Below are positions 38,321-50,028 of a stretch of DNA of 64,000 bases, piece by piece; the stretch's first letter is position 1; every line of letters starts with the position of its first letter. The DNA is taken from contig JARHVA010001175.1 of NCBI GenBank assembly GCA_037957365.1, positions 2,182,501 through 2,246,500 of the forward strand, written 5' to 3'. A model generated the notes under the pieces. The model was given only the letters and a program-made list of their open reading frames with translations. It had not been told where the DNA came from and ran no database searches. The position numbers were made by a program, and so were the translations under genes. This DNA is from Torreya grandis. Lineage: Eukaryota; Streptophyta; Pinopsida; Cupressales; Taxaceae.

Positions 38321-39317
38321 TATAATGTGTCTTTCTAAAATATACCCACAATTCATAATTTTGTTGGTACAATAGTAATGATGAAGGTACAGTGGTAGTG
38401 ATGAAGGGTAAAAAAACATGTATCACCTCCAATACTAAATTATAATACTCACTAACCTCCCATATGGGTGTACAGATGGCATGGAATCCCCCTAAATACT
38501 TCTAGTTACACATAAACTCTAATGTAGCATTGAATATCCTCATAGTAGGTCACCCAAAAGTATGTTATACAATTAATGATGGTACAACATGTTCTAATCA
38601 ACAAACAAATGATTTTTTATCCTTAAAAATGTATGACTAACAAGGTAAAATAGAGCCTAACCAGCAAATAACCCTCACACAATTCATTATAGATGATGGT
38701 AGGGTAGGAATCACTATAGTGATTGTATGGAACATTGTATCAATCATATGGAGTATTATATCAACTGTATGGATCAATGTATAAATTATACATAGTATCA
38801 TAACAAGCTTTAAAATTTCATAAATCTTTGATATCTTCACCAAAAACTCACAAATCAACATTTATAAATATTCTACAACTATTCAAGATAGATGTGATCC
38901 ATGGATGGAACCACTTCAGAGGATGGGAAGGTTTTCATCCTTCGATCCTATTCTCCTAGAGGGTTTTCATTCTTAGATGTAGAATTTGAACTCAAAATCT
39001 CAAGCTCTAGAAAAGGGTTTTGTTTTCAATAATGAATAATGATTTCTTTTCATCCAAACCTTTTAATAATTACCATTTCCTCCAAAACTCTAAAAATCAA
39101 TTATTTATATTGTATTTTGACATTGTCATGATTTTATTTTAATAAAGTGATCTCTATCATTGATTTTGTCTTAATTAATAATCATTACTTTATGGCCCAC
39201 TTTAATAATAATGATAAAGTGTCCTTTTCCCCATGTTATTAAATCAAATCACTTTAGGACAACATAAAACATTAATACTTGTTTATTTTTTTATTTATTT
39301 AAAAAGGGGACATGACA
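38321..39317 (-). repeat. 3' LTR of LTR-X
   Basis: It matches 41,352-42,356 over its length, with scattered substitutions and small indels. The outer end is decayed (TATAATGTGTC for TGTAATGTCCC). Confidence 0.85.
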
Positions 39318-39332
39318 GTCTACCCTTCCCCA
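39318..39332 (-). promoter_or_regulatory. Polypurine tract of LTR-X
   Basis: On the minus strand, TGGGGAAGGGTAGAC lies just before the LTR start TGTCATGTCCCC. Just upstream the reading IEDKQYW resembles the C-terminal end of some gypsy polyproteins. That is weak evidence for a gypsy origin. Confidence 0.55.
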
Positions 39333-41015
39333 ATATTGTTTGTCCTCAATAAATACCTAAACTATCCTAAAAATACCATGATACCAAACCAATCTTTATG
39401 TCTCTTGCATTCCTCCTTGTAAGGTTGTTAGCCTTTTTTGCATTTCTTTGATATAATGAGGAATTGGAAGCCCTATACTAAATGATGCTTCTCCAATAAT
39501 CTGTATGAGTGAACCGATGATAGTTGAATCATGAATTGGTTATGATCTAGAGAGAATAATACCAAATGTGACAACCTCCATTATGTTTTTTGTGATGGAT
39601 GTTGAATTATTGTTAGTGATCCCTTGGGGTACTACTTATTTTTCCTTGAACTATGACCATGATATGCTCAAAATTATTGTTATCACTTCTAGATTATCAT
39701 CATAATACATACCCTATATTCTAAATATTCTTACCATAACAACCCAAGTTGTATCTCTTAGAAAATAACATGGGTCAGATTATATGTGTGTTGTAAAATG
39801 GTTGTAACAATAATAAGTTGCTCAAATTTTCTCTTTAGATAGTAATGTGTAGGCTATGATATTGATAAAAATATATTTAAGGTTGTAAAACATGTTTATG
39901 TTGGCCCTTGGTTCATGTTTCTTATAGCCAACACTTATCCCTACCATGTAAAGTTGGTGACTTCCAACAAAAAAGCCATGTTTTACAAATATATCATTTG
40001 GTGGCCACCTTAGGAGTGTAATATTTAGTATATCCAAAACAAACCAAACATTATCATAATGAAGTGTCTTACCTAAGGATAGATAGACCCTTTATTGTCT
40101 CTATGCATTGATTAGCTCGAGCCACTTGGTTTTTCTAAAAATACACCTCTCTTCTTTTTGTCGTAGCCATGTTTGGGACTTCATTCCCTATACCTTGAAG
40201 TATTATTTTTTGATTTTCATCCTTTAATTTTAGATCCATAGTGAGTTATTCAAGAGGATGTAACCATTTCAAACCCCACATTTTATCAATTCCACCGATA
40301 CCCATAACATAAGAATCATTGCATACCTTGTGCCTACCCCAAGTGTTGAAAATTTATTGTTCCTTTATGGTGAAATGAATGGTTAATTGATCATAAATAA
40401 TGGTATTTAAATTATTAACTATACCCTTGATAGACCTAGATGTATAAACTGGATCCTAAACTTCTATGCATAACCAATTTTGGATTTGAGTAAAAGGATC
40501 TATGTGCCCTTTTTTCACGTTGTATTCTTCACTCTATCATCCTTTTTAGAATGATTTCCATGATGAAAAGAATATTTTAACGGCATTATAGGCAACAAAA
40601 AATCTGAAATATGATCCTCATTTTCATACCTTAGGCTATAATCAAGGTGTTCACCTTCTTTTGACGAAATAGGAATTATTGTGATATCCTCGATACCTCC
40701 ATCCTTGTGACTCAAAACTCCTAAGTTAGGTCAATAAAAATATTCTCCTTGATTTGATTAATTTTCAATGTAGGGTTTAATCTTTAATGTATTCTTTATA
40801 TAATGGATTGGTGTACTTTTGACTGAGATTGGTGACTTTTTCCATTTCTACTTCTTATAAAGGAGTTATTGTAACATCATATAAAGGATTTAGGTATATT
40901 TTACTAAAATTGGTGGCCTTTACCTATGCATAATTTCTCACATTAAATTTAATATCTTACACTTGTATGGTGAATTCTTGTTCCTTTTTTCAATGGCCTT
41001 CATCTAAGCACTTTC
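39333..41015 (-). other. LTR-X interior, unidentified coding remnants
   Basis: Minus-strand frames at 40,715-40,515 (MSHKDGGIEDITIIPISSKE, acidic) and 40,037-39,822 show coding-like composition without a domain I can name. They may be pieces of a single decayed polyprotein or an element-specific ORF. No RT, RNase H or integrase motif was found. Confidence 0.4.
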
Positions 41016-41315
41016 TCATGACTTGGCTTCTAATTTTTCTTCTCTTTCTATCAATTCCTTCATCCTTATGTATTCCTCTTGATATTTTGATGTATCCAAC
41101 ATTTTTCTTGGGTCTATGGTCTTCTTTTTTGGCTCTTCTGAGTCTTCATATGATAATAAATCCCTATAGCGTACTTCTCCACTTATTATTTTCATCAATT
41201 TTATGAAGTCTAAAAAAGATATTTCTTTTTGAATCTCTATTAGAAGATATCTATATTCAACATAACTATAAATAAAATCATCCACCATAGTTACCTCTTT
41301 TGGAAATAATGCCAT
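41016..41315 (-). CDS. LTR-X N-terminal ORF, unidentified (gag position)
   Basis: 100 codons starting at ATG 41,315, only 15 bp after the primer site. The product begins MALFPKEVTMVDDFIYSYVE and is strongly charged, with helical heptads near the end (KYQEEYIRMKELIEREEKLE). Its place suggests the N-terminus of gag or of a replacement protein in a non-autonomous element. It is still open over its whole length, unlike most frames here. It has no recognised domain and is probably not expressed as a functional protein. Confidence 0.45.
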   Translation of the reverse strand: MALFPKEVTMVDDFIYSYVEYRYLLIEIQKEISFLDFIKLMKIISGEVRYRDLLSYEDSEEPKKKTIDPRKMLDTSKYQEEYIRMKELIEREEKLEAKS

Positions 41316-41330
41316 GATTCATAAGTTGAC

Positions 41331-41350
41331 AAGATCAAGCTCTGATACCA
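41331..41350 (-). promoter_or_regulatory. Primer-binding site of LTR-X (tRNA-iMet)
   Basis: TGGTATCAGAGC plus eight further bases on the minus strand, one base inside the LTR. This is the standard initiator-Met site of plant LTR elements. Confidence 0.9.
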
Positions 41351-41351
41351 T

Positions 41352-42356
41352 TGTAATGTCCCTTTCTAAAATAGACCCAAAATTTAAACTTTTGTAGGTA
41401 TGATAGTAATGATAAAGGTAAAAGGGTAGTGATGAAGGGTATGATAGCTTGTATCACCTCCAATATTAAATTATAGTAGTCACCAACCTCCCATAGGGGT
41501 TTATAGATGGTATATCAGCTAGTAGAATACTTATAACTATACATAAATTCTAACTCAACACTAAATATCTTCATAGTATATCACCTAATAGTATAATATC
41601 TAATTAACTATGGTAAAACATGATCTAATCATGAAATAAATGGTTTTTTATCCCTAAAAAGGTACAAATTTTAAGGTATAGTAGACCCTAACCAATAAAT
41701 AACTCTCATATAATTTATTATAGTTGATGGTAAGGTATGGATCTTTATAGAAATCATATAGATTAATGTAGCAGTCATATAGAGTACTATATCAGTTGTA
41801 CAAATCATTATAGGAGTCATAAGGAGTATTGTAGTAGGCTTTAAAATTTAGAAATATTTGATATCTTCACTAAAAACTAACAAACCAACATTTAGAAATA
41901 TTTTGTGACTATTCAACATATATGCAATCCCTAGATGAAACCACCATAAAGGATGGGAGGGTTTTCATCCTTAGATCTTATTCACATGGAGGGTTTTCAT
42001 ATTCAAATGAATAATTTAAACTTTGAAGCTCAATCTCTAGAAAAGGGTTTCATTTTAAATAATGAATGAATAATGAATAATGAAATTTTTCATCTAGCCC
42101 TTCTAATATTTACCTTTTCCACCAAAACCCTAAAAACAATGCTTTATCTTCTATTTTGATGTTGATGTGTTTTTATTTTAATAATGTATCTTTATCATTA
42201 CTTTTAGCCCAATTAATAATCATTACTTTATGACCCACTTTAATAACAATGATTAAGTGTCATTTTTCCTATGTTATTAAATAAAATTACTTTAGGATAG
42301 CTTAAAAGATTAATATTAAATTATTCCTTTATTTATTTGAAAAAGGGGACATTACA
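41352..42356 (-). repeat. 5' LTR of LTR-X
   Basis: 1,005 bp with intact 11-bp inverted ends. Confidence 0.9.
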
Positions 42357-42650
42357 TCCCATTACAAAGATGTTCTTTTGTATGCCTTACATATGACCAT
42401 ACTCCCAAGAAATGTGGATTCCCCATATGTGGCCTCCATGTTAAATTCAATCAAATGGACTGAGCTTAACTTTTATTTTGAAAGAGAGTATCTACAACCT
42501 TTGACCATTATAAATTGGTGTTTGCCATTATATATCCAAGTATGTGTTTTTAATAAAATGGTAGAATGAGTTCTCATGGATAATGGATCATACCCCCTCT
42601 ACTAATGATACTTTGGTGAGAGTGATGACTCCAATATCCAACATGATGCC
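42357..42650 (+). pseudogene. Protease N-terminal part of Tat-5
   Basis: The frame 42,378-42,569 includes VASMLNSIKWTELNFYFERE and LPLYIQVCVFNKMVE. These match the segment before the catalytic site of Tat proteases (F-x2-DLP...LYI-x-V). It is followed after one stop by VLMDNGS, with the catalytic D-N-G at 42,579-42,587. The rest of the protease, including LLGRPWIH, is deleted or decayed. Tat-6 carries the homologous segment at 44,790-45,030. LTR-X is inserted at its beginning. Confidence 0.7.
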
Positions 42651-42853
42651 CCCAATATGATTCCTATCATTCCATATGTCATATAATGATCTATTTTGTT
42701 AAAATAAAAAATAGTACAGTATAACTATGGAATAGAAAAAGATCCTTAACCAATATTTTTTTCAAAAATGATATAGGAAGATGAAGTAAAAACTTATAGG
42801 CAAGGCTTACATGATCTTATTTAATTATTCAACAAGGATTATTCATATATGCT

Positions 42854-43130
42854 CAAGATCGACCCATCAATTGCAATGCACAATATTTTACTCTATCTAG
42901 ATGTAAAACTATTAAAATAATAGATTTGCAAAATGCATCCTAAATTTGCATTATTGGTAAAAGATGAAATTTAAAATCTATTAGATGCAAGTTTCATTAA
43001 AATTATTGCATATTTTTAGTGGGTTTCTAATAGTATCCATGTCATTAAACCAAATGGTGACATTCGATCTTGAATAGATTATCATGACTAAAATAAGGTT
43101 TGTCCCAAAGATGATTTTTCCCTACCTAAC
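42854..43130 (+). pseudogene. Reverse transcriptase of Tat-5, N-terminal part
   Basis: It contains KIDPSIAMHNILLYLDVKLL, then KMHPKFALLVKDEI-x-NLLDA, WVSNSIHVIKPNGDIRS and KVCPKDDFSLPN. These are the opening motifs of gypsy RT (P-x-H-x-I, K-x-E-x-x-KLL-x-AGFI, WVSN-x-V-V-KPNGK-x-R, NKACPKD-x-PLP). The coding is cut exactly after LPN by Tat-6 and resumes at 50,029-50,034. Six or so stops are present. Confidence 0.9.
43126..43130 (+). repeat. Left target-site duplication of Tat-6 (CTAAC)
   Basis: CTAAC, repeated at 50,029-50,033. Confidence 0.9.
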
Positions 43131-44389
43131 TGTAGATACTATTTCTAAATTATATAGCACCTCAATCTTGTACACTTGGAAAATACATATCATGTAATTA
43201 CCTTCAACTTCTGGACCTTTTCTATTGCTAAAAGGCTCATATACATTATATTTTTGTGCCTAATTACTTATATAAATTTGTTTATCTTCCATCTATATAA
43301 GTTTTGGACCTACACCTATTTTCTAATTTCTCAGACACTTGTGTCCCAATCAAATGCCTACATTGATGCAAGTGTCCTATCTAAATGCATGTGTTTAGTG
43401 CCCTAAATTATCTAATTTAAAAATGAAACATATACCTAAGGTTGGCCTAAGTGATTTTATGTGAGATATTATCCAAAGGGATTGGTATAAATATAATATT
43501 AACCCTCATTCATTTGGAACCTAGAGAGGACCTAAAAACACCAAAGGTTACTTACCAAAATCACTCAATCAAGCACTCAAGTGAGTAAAGCTTCCCTATT
43601 TTCTATTATTTCCATATCAATCATAGGTATAACATATCTATAGGTCTAAAGTACTAAATGAGCACTTTGTGAGCCACATTTACAAGCTAAGTCATTACTA
43701 TACTTGCTTATCACACATTACATGATTCACACACAAGATAACATGTAGGGGAGAACTACATATTATGAATCCCTATTCAGAGTGTTGGTTATGTAGTCAA
43801 TGCTCATTGATATAGGGGTCTTTAGGGTAGTTCAACATTATGTGCCTACTAATCCATTTTTTTCATAATCAATATGAAGATGAAGAACTAGGGTTTTTCT
43901 ATTTGACGAGTGATAGTCCATGACCTATATCTAAATGCACTAGAGTAAAGGCAACTTAGAACAAGAAACAATTAGATGGTTTCATCTAATTTTAATAGGT
44001 ATGTCATATTAGACACCTACATCTAATTCAAATAGTAGCATCGATGCAATCATCCTAGGTTGATGTAAGTATTTGTAGCTATAAAGGCACATTTTCTATA
44101 ATTAGGAGACTATTCTATAATCTAGATCTAGTCCATTTTATACCTATTTTAGATCTAGATCTATATTATCATCAAAACCAACTAATTATCTTATTTTCAT
44201 TATTATTAAAATATCTGTCATAGCTATACTTTCTATCTTTACCATCTCAACTAATAAATTTAGTATATGTTATATCTAAAAATTTTAAACAATTGGCCTA
44301 CTCTATAGATAGTCTACTATCCTTGTGCCCTAGGATATCTCTACCCCTTTAACCCTATATACCCCACATATACATTTTAGGGTTAAATA
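43131..44389 (+). repeat. Left LTR of Tat-6
   Basis: 1,259 bp, from TGTAGATACTATTTC to GGTTAAATA. Compared with the right copy it lacks a stretch near 43,280, which accounts for most of the 73-bp length difference. Confidence 0.9.
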
Positions 44390-44405
44390 ATTTTTGAACC
44401 TGACA
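44390..44405 (+). promoter_or_regulatory. Primer-binding site of Tat-6
   Basis: ATTTTTGAACCTGACA, a decayed form of TTTGGTGAACCTAACA in Tat-5, directly after the LTR. Confidence 0.65.
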
Positions 44406-44789
44406 TTTTTTCAATAAAACCTTAGATTTTGGTCTAGGGTTTCTTGATTCTCTATTCTAATATTTTATTTTTGATTTACCAAGATTTTACATGTTAAAAA
44501 ACATATCTCATTTTCTATCCACATTTTCAGTATGGATGCATGTGTATCTCATTTTATGTTTCAATTTGTAGTTATATCAATAGTTTTCTATTGTACTATA
44601 TCAATCCAAGGTACTATCCAAAGAAATTAGTAGATATGTTAATATAGTGAGAGGGTTTTAAAGTGAAAACAACATTTAATTTCTCTTTAAAACTCATTTT
44701 TTAATATTATATAGCTAATATCTAGATGCCACCATGATACAAACTCTTCCAATGATATTATATTTAAAACTTCACTCTTGGACTTACTA

Positions 44790-45403
44790 CGCTACTCTTC
44801 CCATTACAAGGATGTTATTATGCATGACCTTTTTACCAAGTAATATGGAGCCTCCATATGTTTTTTTTTGTGTTAAATTATATTAAAAAGATAGAATATA
44901 ATATATTCTTTGAAAATGAGGATCTACCACCTCAAAACCTCATAAATTATTATTTACCATTATACATTCAGGTTGGTGTGTGCAATAAAATTGTATAAAG
45001 AGTCCTTGTGGACAATGGTTTAGGGATCAACATTTGTAGCATATCCTTTCTTTCCTTACATGGAATTGGGCCTAATGATTTATAACTTTCCAATATGAGT
45101 ATCAAACAATTTGATAATAAAGTATTGGGAAAAATAACATTAAACATTACTATAGGACCTTGTAAAATACTTAATTTATACCATGTTATGCCAAATGATT
45201 TAAACTATAATATAATGTTGGGACAACATTGGATACATGAAATGTATGTGGTTCCATATACATTACATGCATTCTTAAAATTTAACCATAAGGTATTTAT
45301 TTATATATGTCCAATGGATACTAATCCCTTTAAACATCATGCAATGATCCCACAATTAAATGATCCTACACCACAATCCTATACACTTGATTTTGGTATT
45401 TGA
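44790..45403 (+). pseudogene. Protease of Tat-6
   Basis: In one frame: YNIFFENEDLPPQNLINYYL, LPLYIQVGVCNKIV, a stop, RVLVDNG (catalytic D-N-G at 45,011-45,019), then from 45,095 an open stretch SIKQFDNKVLGKITLNITIG, ILNLYHVM, NIMLGQHWIHEMYVVPYTLH and FLKFNHKVF. The last parts match LLGRPWIH-x-AVPSSLHQ-x-LKF of Tat proteases. The 102-codon open frame is the longest in this element and the best preserved protease in the window. The D-N-G form of the active site is common in the Tat lineage. Confidence 0.85.
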
Positions 45404-45529
45404 TATTTGATAAAATATGGATACAAAGTAAAAGTATTGGGAAAACATTAATATGGTATATCTCAACCCATCTCTACTATAAGTAACATAACATTGGCTA
45501 ATAAACTATTATAACAACCTAATAAACTT

Positions 45530-45800
45530 GTATTATATAATACACCACAAAGACAATTTACATGTTTACCTAAGTATCCTGCTTCATTACTCCTAAGACT
45601 TGTAGAGTGTTATATTATATTTATCCCTCATATCATAAAGGTTTGTATGAACATACCTCTACATAAAATTTATAATGTGAATGCATATTGTGACTATCAT
45701 AAAGGCCTTAGGCATTCTACAAAGATTTATTTTACCTTGAAGCTTAAAATCCAAGACCTCATCAATGGCAAAAGATTAATTTGATGATACTCCAAATAAA
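45530..45800 (+). pseudogene. gag C-terminal (nucleocapsid) fragment after the protease
   Basis: The frame gives TPQRQFTCLPKYPASLLRLV, then a YNVNAYCDYHKGLRHSTKIY segment and KLKIQDLINGK. It matches the end of Tat gag (AYCD-x-H-x2-PGHTTE-x-C-x-LK-x-KIQDLI). The same block in Tat-3 and Tat-4 lies before the protease. Here it is about 130 bp after the protease frame, so the modules are in an unusual order. The knuckle has lost its last cysteine and the GH is RH. Confidence 0.7.
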
Positions 45801-48679
45801 TTAGGCTCACAATTTGGTGACCACTATAAACAAAAAATATTTAACAATCCTTTACAATATCATTGAAATAAGGAGCCAAAAATGCAAGTGGTATAGAATG
45901 CACACTAAAAACTTCAAATTAAACAAATCAAACAACATCCATTCCAAAAGGATTTAATAATAACCTTGTTCATGGGTGGTGATTATTTTTGTCATAACCA
46001 TATTGACCTTACATAAACAAAAACTACTTGTAATGTAAGATGTTTCCAACATCTTGGATTTAATCTAAAAACTTGTAAATAAAAGTCATTTGGAAAGACT
46101 CCTTGGGATACATAAGACTACCAATTACTTGTGATCCTAAAGTGATTCAAACATGGGTGTTGGTTATTCCAAAAACCTCTCCATATGTATTTACATTGAA
46201 AACTCTTCAGTAATATCAAATGGAATTAAAAATTAACCAAAATCACCAGGGTATTTCCTTTTCTCATGAAGGAAAATTGATCCATATTCTAAACAATACC
46301 ATTGGTTCTTCTACTACACATGTAAAACATGAGGAGGAACATGACATGTACCATTTACACTTATCCAACCATGATCCAAACAATGTAAAAGATCCAACTT
46401 AAGGTTTCAAGGTCTCACAGATACTAGAAATATTAAAAACAAAAAAAACATCAAAAAACCAAAAATATGTTCAACATTTACATATCCTATTATCTCCTTA
46501 GAATATACATTTTTGGTTCCATGTTACTAAATGTAATATTAGTATTTCCTATATACATTTGTTTCACACTTCCTTTGAGTGTGATTTAGGCATAGACATC
46601 CACATGATTTATGCACTTTTAGATGTTGGGGTTTCCCTCTACTCATGTCACTAGGACATTAAGGGAATCAACCTATTTGATCATGATACATCCAAGTTAT
46701 ATAATTATATGGTCACTTTACATTATCATGTTTGAGATCATATATGTACTTACACATGACTTTATCCATGCTTATTTCTTTCACAAAGTACTTGATATGC
46801 TATGTACTTAAAAAATTTACTAACACACATATTCAGGGAATAGTGTGTTATGTTTATATTGGTTTCTTATGTTTTCATGTATGCACTTAATTGAGTGTCT
46901 TACCTTTTTATTTTCTTGATTATTTGGTAATTTTAAAATGATCCATTATTTTCAAACCCTATGCCTTTATTTTCCTCTTTGACATTTGAATATGTCATTC
47001 TTACTTTTTTGGACATTTGACTAAGTCATGTCCCTTCGATTGTGTGGTATTTGAACATGCCCCTTTTTTTCTTGATTATTATATGTTGACATTTGAATTT
47101 GTCATTCTTACTTTTTTGTATATTTGACTAAGTCATGACCCTTTGATTATGCAAAATTTTAGCATGCCTCTTGTTGGAGGTCTCCTTAGACCATCAGCTT
47201 TCCATTTACTTTTAAGTGCTCTTACGTGTGTGCTTGATTGCTTATTGATATTGTACTATTACTATCTATATGTTTTCATGATATACATCATACATCTTAG
47301 GACTTGGTGTGAATCACATTCTTCATACTGCAATGATATATCTACCTAGACATGTGCCCTCTATATATTATATGGCACATTCATCATTTACATGGTTATC
47401 TTATCCTTTTGAGGTAAGGTAGGTAATGGTTATTTTATAATCATTTTGGGCATGTCATATAGGCAAAATTACACATTGCTTCATAGATTTAGATTGTAGT
47501 GGAGGCATGTTTTGGAAACATATTTTCCACACTTTTCACTATTTTAGATTCAATGAAAGCATGTTTTGGAGACATGTTATCCACACTCATTCAATATTCA
47601 GCATACCCAAATTATAGTGGGGGCATGTTTTAGAAACATTTCCTTCACATTAGCACTTACACCAATTCTATAATTAGATCGTATTGGAGACATGTTTTGG
47701 AAACATGTTCTCCACACTTACACCAATTTTCAGGTTTAGATTTTTAGTGGGGGCATGTTATGGAACAATATTATCCATATTGGTACTTATATTAGTTTTC
47801 ATATTTATCCATATATAATGGGGGAATGTTTTGGAATCATGTTATCTACACTTAAATAGTTTTGAATTGGCCAAATTGAATGGTTATATGATTCAGATAC
47901 GCATTTATGGTAGAATTTTATACATTGGTATCATTGTTATATATAGTTTCAACATGAGACATATCTAAGGTGCATATGCTATAAAATGTGTGCCTAATAA
48001 ATTAAAATTAAATAATTTTTCATATTTTAAACACTTTCAGGGACTACGACCACCCACTAGGTTGGAATTTTATATGTTGTATTGAGTTAATCTATTGTAG
48101 TAGTTGGTTCACTTTTTAGTATGTTTGAGGTTATTAAATCACTAAATCTTGATAAGTTTATGGGTTTAACTTGATCACATCATCCAAAATCACTAGTTTT
48201 ATAGTGTGAGTTGAATTCATTCACTCGCACTCACCAGGTTATAAGTATGATTAGATTGCATGGTTGAGCTTATCTCAACTACTAGGTAACAACTCACCTT
48301 TTCTCCAAGGTTGGGGGTATATGTCCTATAATCTCTCTCTATTGATCTCTTTGGATATATGTACTTTCTAGATTTATATTTATCCTAATCTCAATTTTAA
48401 TGATTTATAATGATATATCTTTCAAATCAAATTGCCAAAAGGCAAGATGATTACATCGATACATAGGTGTACTCCTAAATCTTACTCTCTTTCAATTTTA
48501 ATTATTTTAATGATTTTAAATTTTATATTATATGTATTGATTATATACTATAACATGATTTTGTTTTCAATTTGGTTACCATTATATCACTCATGTTAGA
48601 CTCAACCAAAGATAAGGTGTGTTATACACACCCAGGTATACATTCATTTTCCTTTAAACTAGCAGTTTCATTACTTAAT
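45801..48679 (+). other. Tat-6 3' region
   Basis: A decayed coding-like stretch to about 46,400 (no domain named), then non-coding DNA homologous to 52,880-54,930 in Tat-5. It includes the seven-unit repeat at 47,443-47,860, a hairpin TTGCCAAAAGGCAA (48,430-48,443) and a hairpin GTGTGTTATACACAC (48,617-48,631). Confidence 0.65.
47443..47860 (+). repeat. Seven-unit GGGGGCATGTTTTGGAAACATG tandem repeat
   Basis: Units start near 47,443, 47,498, 47,549, 47,616, 47,683, 47,745 and 47,817, 51-72 bp apart. Each has AGTGGGGGCATG, then TTTTGGAAACATG (an imperfect palindrome around CATGTTTTGGAAACATG) and TCCACACTT. A four-unit relative lies at 53,870-54,090 in Tat-5 and two poor units at 35,310-35,380 in Tat-3. 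Confidence 0.85.
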
Positions 48680-48696
48680 TAAAGGGGGGAGGGAAA
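48680..48696 (+). promoter_or_regulatory. Polypurine tract of Tat-6
   Basis: TAAAGGGGGGAGGGAAA directly before the right LTR. Confidence 0.85.
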
Positions 48697-50028
48697 TATA
48701 GACAATATTTCTAAATTATATAGCACCTCAGTCTTGTGCACTTGGAAAATACATATCATGGATGTACCTTTAGCTTCTTTACCTTTTCCATTGTCAAAAG
48801 GCTCACATAAATTATCTCTATGTGCTTAATTATTTATCTCTTAATCTGAACAATGTCATTATGATTACCCAGGCCTTCTATCTTGCCCAGAATGCTATAA
48901 ACCTATGTATATTTCATCTCATCAAGTTTTGGATGTGCACTTATTTTCCAACTACTTAGACACTTGTATCCCAATTAAATACCTACATCGACGCAATTAT
49001 CTTATCCCAATGTAAGTGTTAGTGCCCTAAATTCATCTAATTTGCAAATGAAATGTATACCTAAAGTTGGCCTAAGTTATTTTATGTGAGATATTCTTAA
49101 AATGAATTGGTATAAATATAATATCAACCCTAATTCATTCAGAACCTCTGGAGGACCTAAAGAGACCAAAGTCTACGTACCAAAAACACTTAATCAAGTA
49201 CTCAAGTGAGTAAAGCTTCCCTATTTTCTCTTATTTCCATATCAATCATAAGGAAAACATATCTATAGGTATAAATTACTAAAGGAGCACTCCATGAGCC
49301 ACATTTTCTAAGTTACAATATAGGTCACTCTTGTACTTATTTATCATACATTGCATGATTCACACACAAGCCAACATGTAGGGGAGAAATACATAAATCC
49401 AATGCCCTATTTAGAGTATTGGATATGTAGATAATGCTCATTGATAAATGGGTGCTTGGGGAATCTAAACACCATGTTCCCACTAACCCATGTTTCCCAA
49501 AGATAATATGAAGATGAAAAATTAAGGTTTTGCGATTTGACAATGAGTAATAGTTCATGACCTAGATCTAAATGCACTAGACTAAAGGTGACATAAAACA
49601 TAGAATCATCCAAGTGGTTGCCTCTAGTTTTAGCAAGTATATCATACTGTACACTTACATCTAATTTAGATAGAAGCACCGATGCAACTATCCTAGGTTG
49701 ATGTAAGTGTCTGTGGATATAGAGGCACAATTTCTAGAATTAGGTGATTGTTCTAAAAACTAGATCTAATCCACTTTCTACCTATTTTATATCTAGATTT
49801 ATATTAGCATCAAAACCAACTAAGTATATTATTTTCATTGTTATTGAAATATATAACATAGTTTTAATTTATATCTTTAGCATCTTAGCATAATAAATTC
49901 AATATATGTTCTATATGAGTTTCACAAATAATTGGCCTAATCTAGAGATAGTCTACCATCCTTGTGCCCTAGGCTATATCTACCCCTTTAACACTAGATT
50001 CTATACATCTACATTTTGGGGTTAAATA
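48697..50028 (+). repeat. Right LTR of Tat-6
   Basis: 1,332 bp, from TATAGACAATATTTC to GGTTAAATA. Closely similar to the left copy. Confidence 0.9.

Larger units (their letters stand above)
38321..42356 (-). mobile_element. LTR-X: LTR retrotransposon without recognisable pol
   Basis: LTRs of 997 bp (38,321-39,317, 3' on the minus strand) and 1,005 bp (41,352-42,356, 5') flank only 2.0 kb. The 5' LTR has perfect inverted ends TGTAATGTCCC and GGGACATTACA. The primer site (41,350-41,331 on the minus strand) is TGGTATCAGAGCTTGATCTT, complementary to the 3' end of initiator tRNA-Met. A purine tract lies at 39,332-39,318. The target duplication is TCCC (38,317-38,320 and 42,357-42,360), 4 bp, or 5 with one mismatch. 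Inside is an unrecognised ORF at the gag position and no RT or integrase. It is therefore probably a non-autonomous, internally deleted element. It sits in the gag-protease linker of Tat-5. Confidence 0.85.
43131..50028 (+). mobile_element. Tat-6: element inserted in the RT of Tat-5
   Basis: 6,898 bp with LTRs at 43,131-44,389 and 48,697-50,028 and an exact 5-bp duplication CTAAC. The flanks join into one RT reading (DDFSLPN before, FSFMDGF after). Inside are primer site, protease, a nucleocapsid-like gag fragment after the protease, a 3' region with seven tandem repeats, two conserved hairpins and a purine tract. RT, RNase H and integrase are missing. The LTRs are related to those of Tat-5, so a family member inserted into another member. 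It cannot move on its own. Confidence 0.92.

Noticed and set aside
46623..46811. A 62-codon frame that shares its start (MLGFPSTH) and end (LDMLCT) with a 61-codon frame at 53,090-53,275 in Tat-5
   Set aside because: The middle parts are in different frames relative to the aligned DNA, with compensating indels. The match is at DNA level only and does not show a conserved protein.
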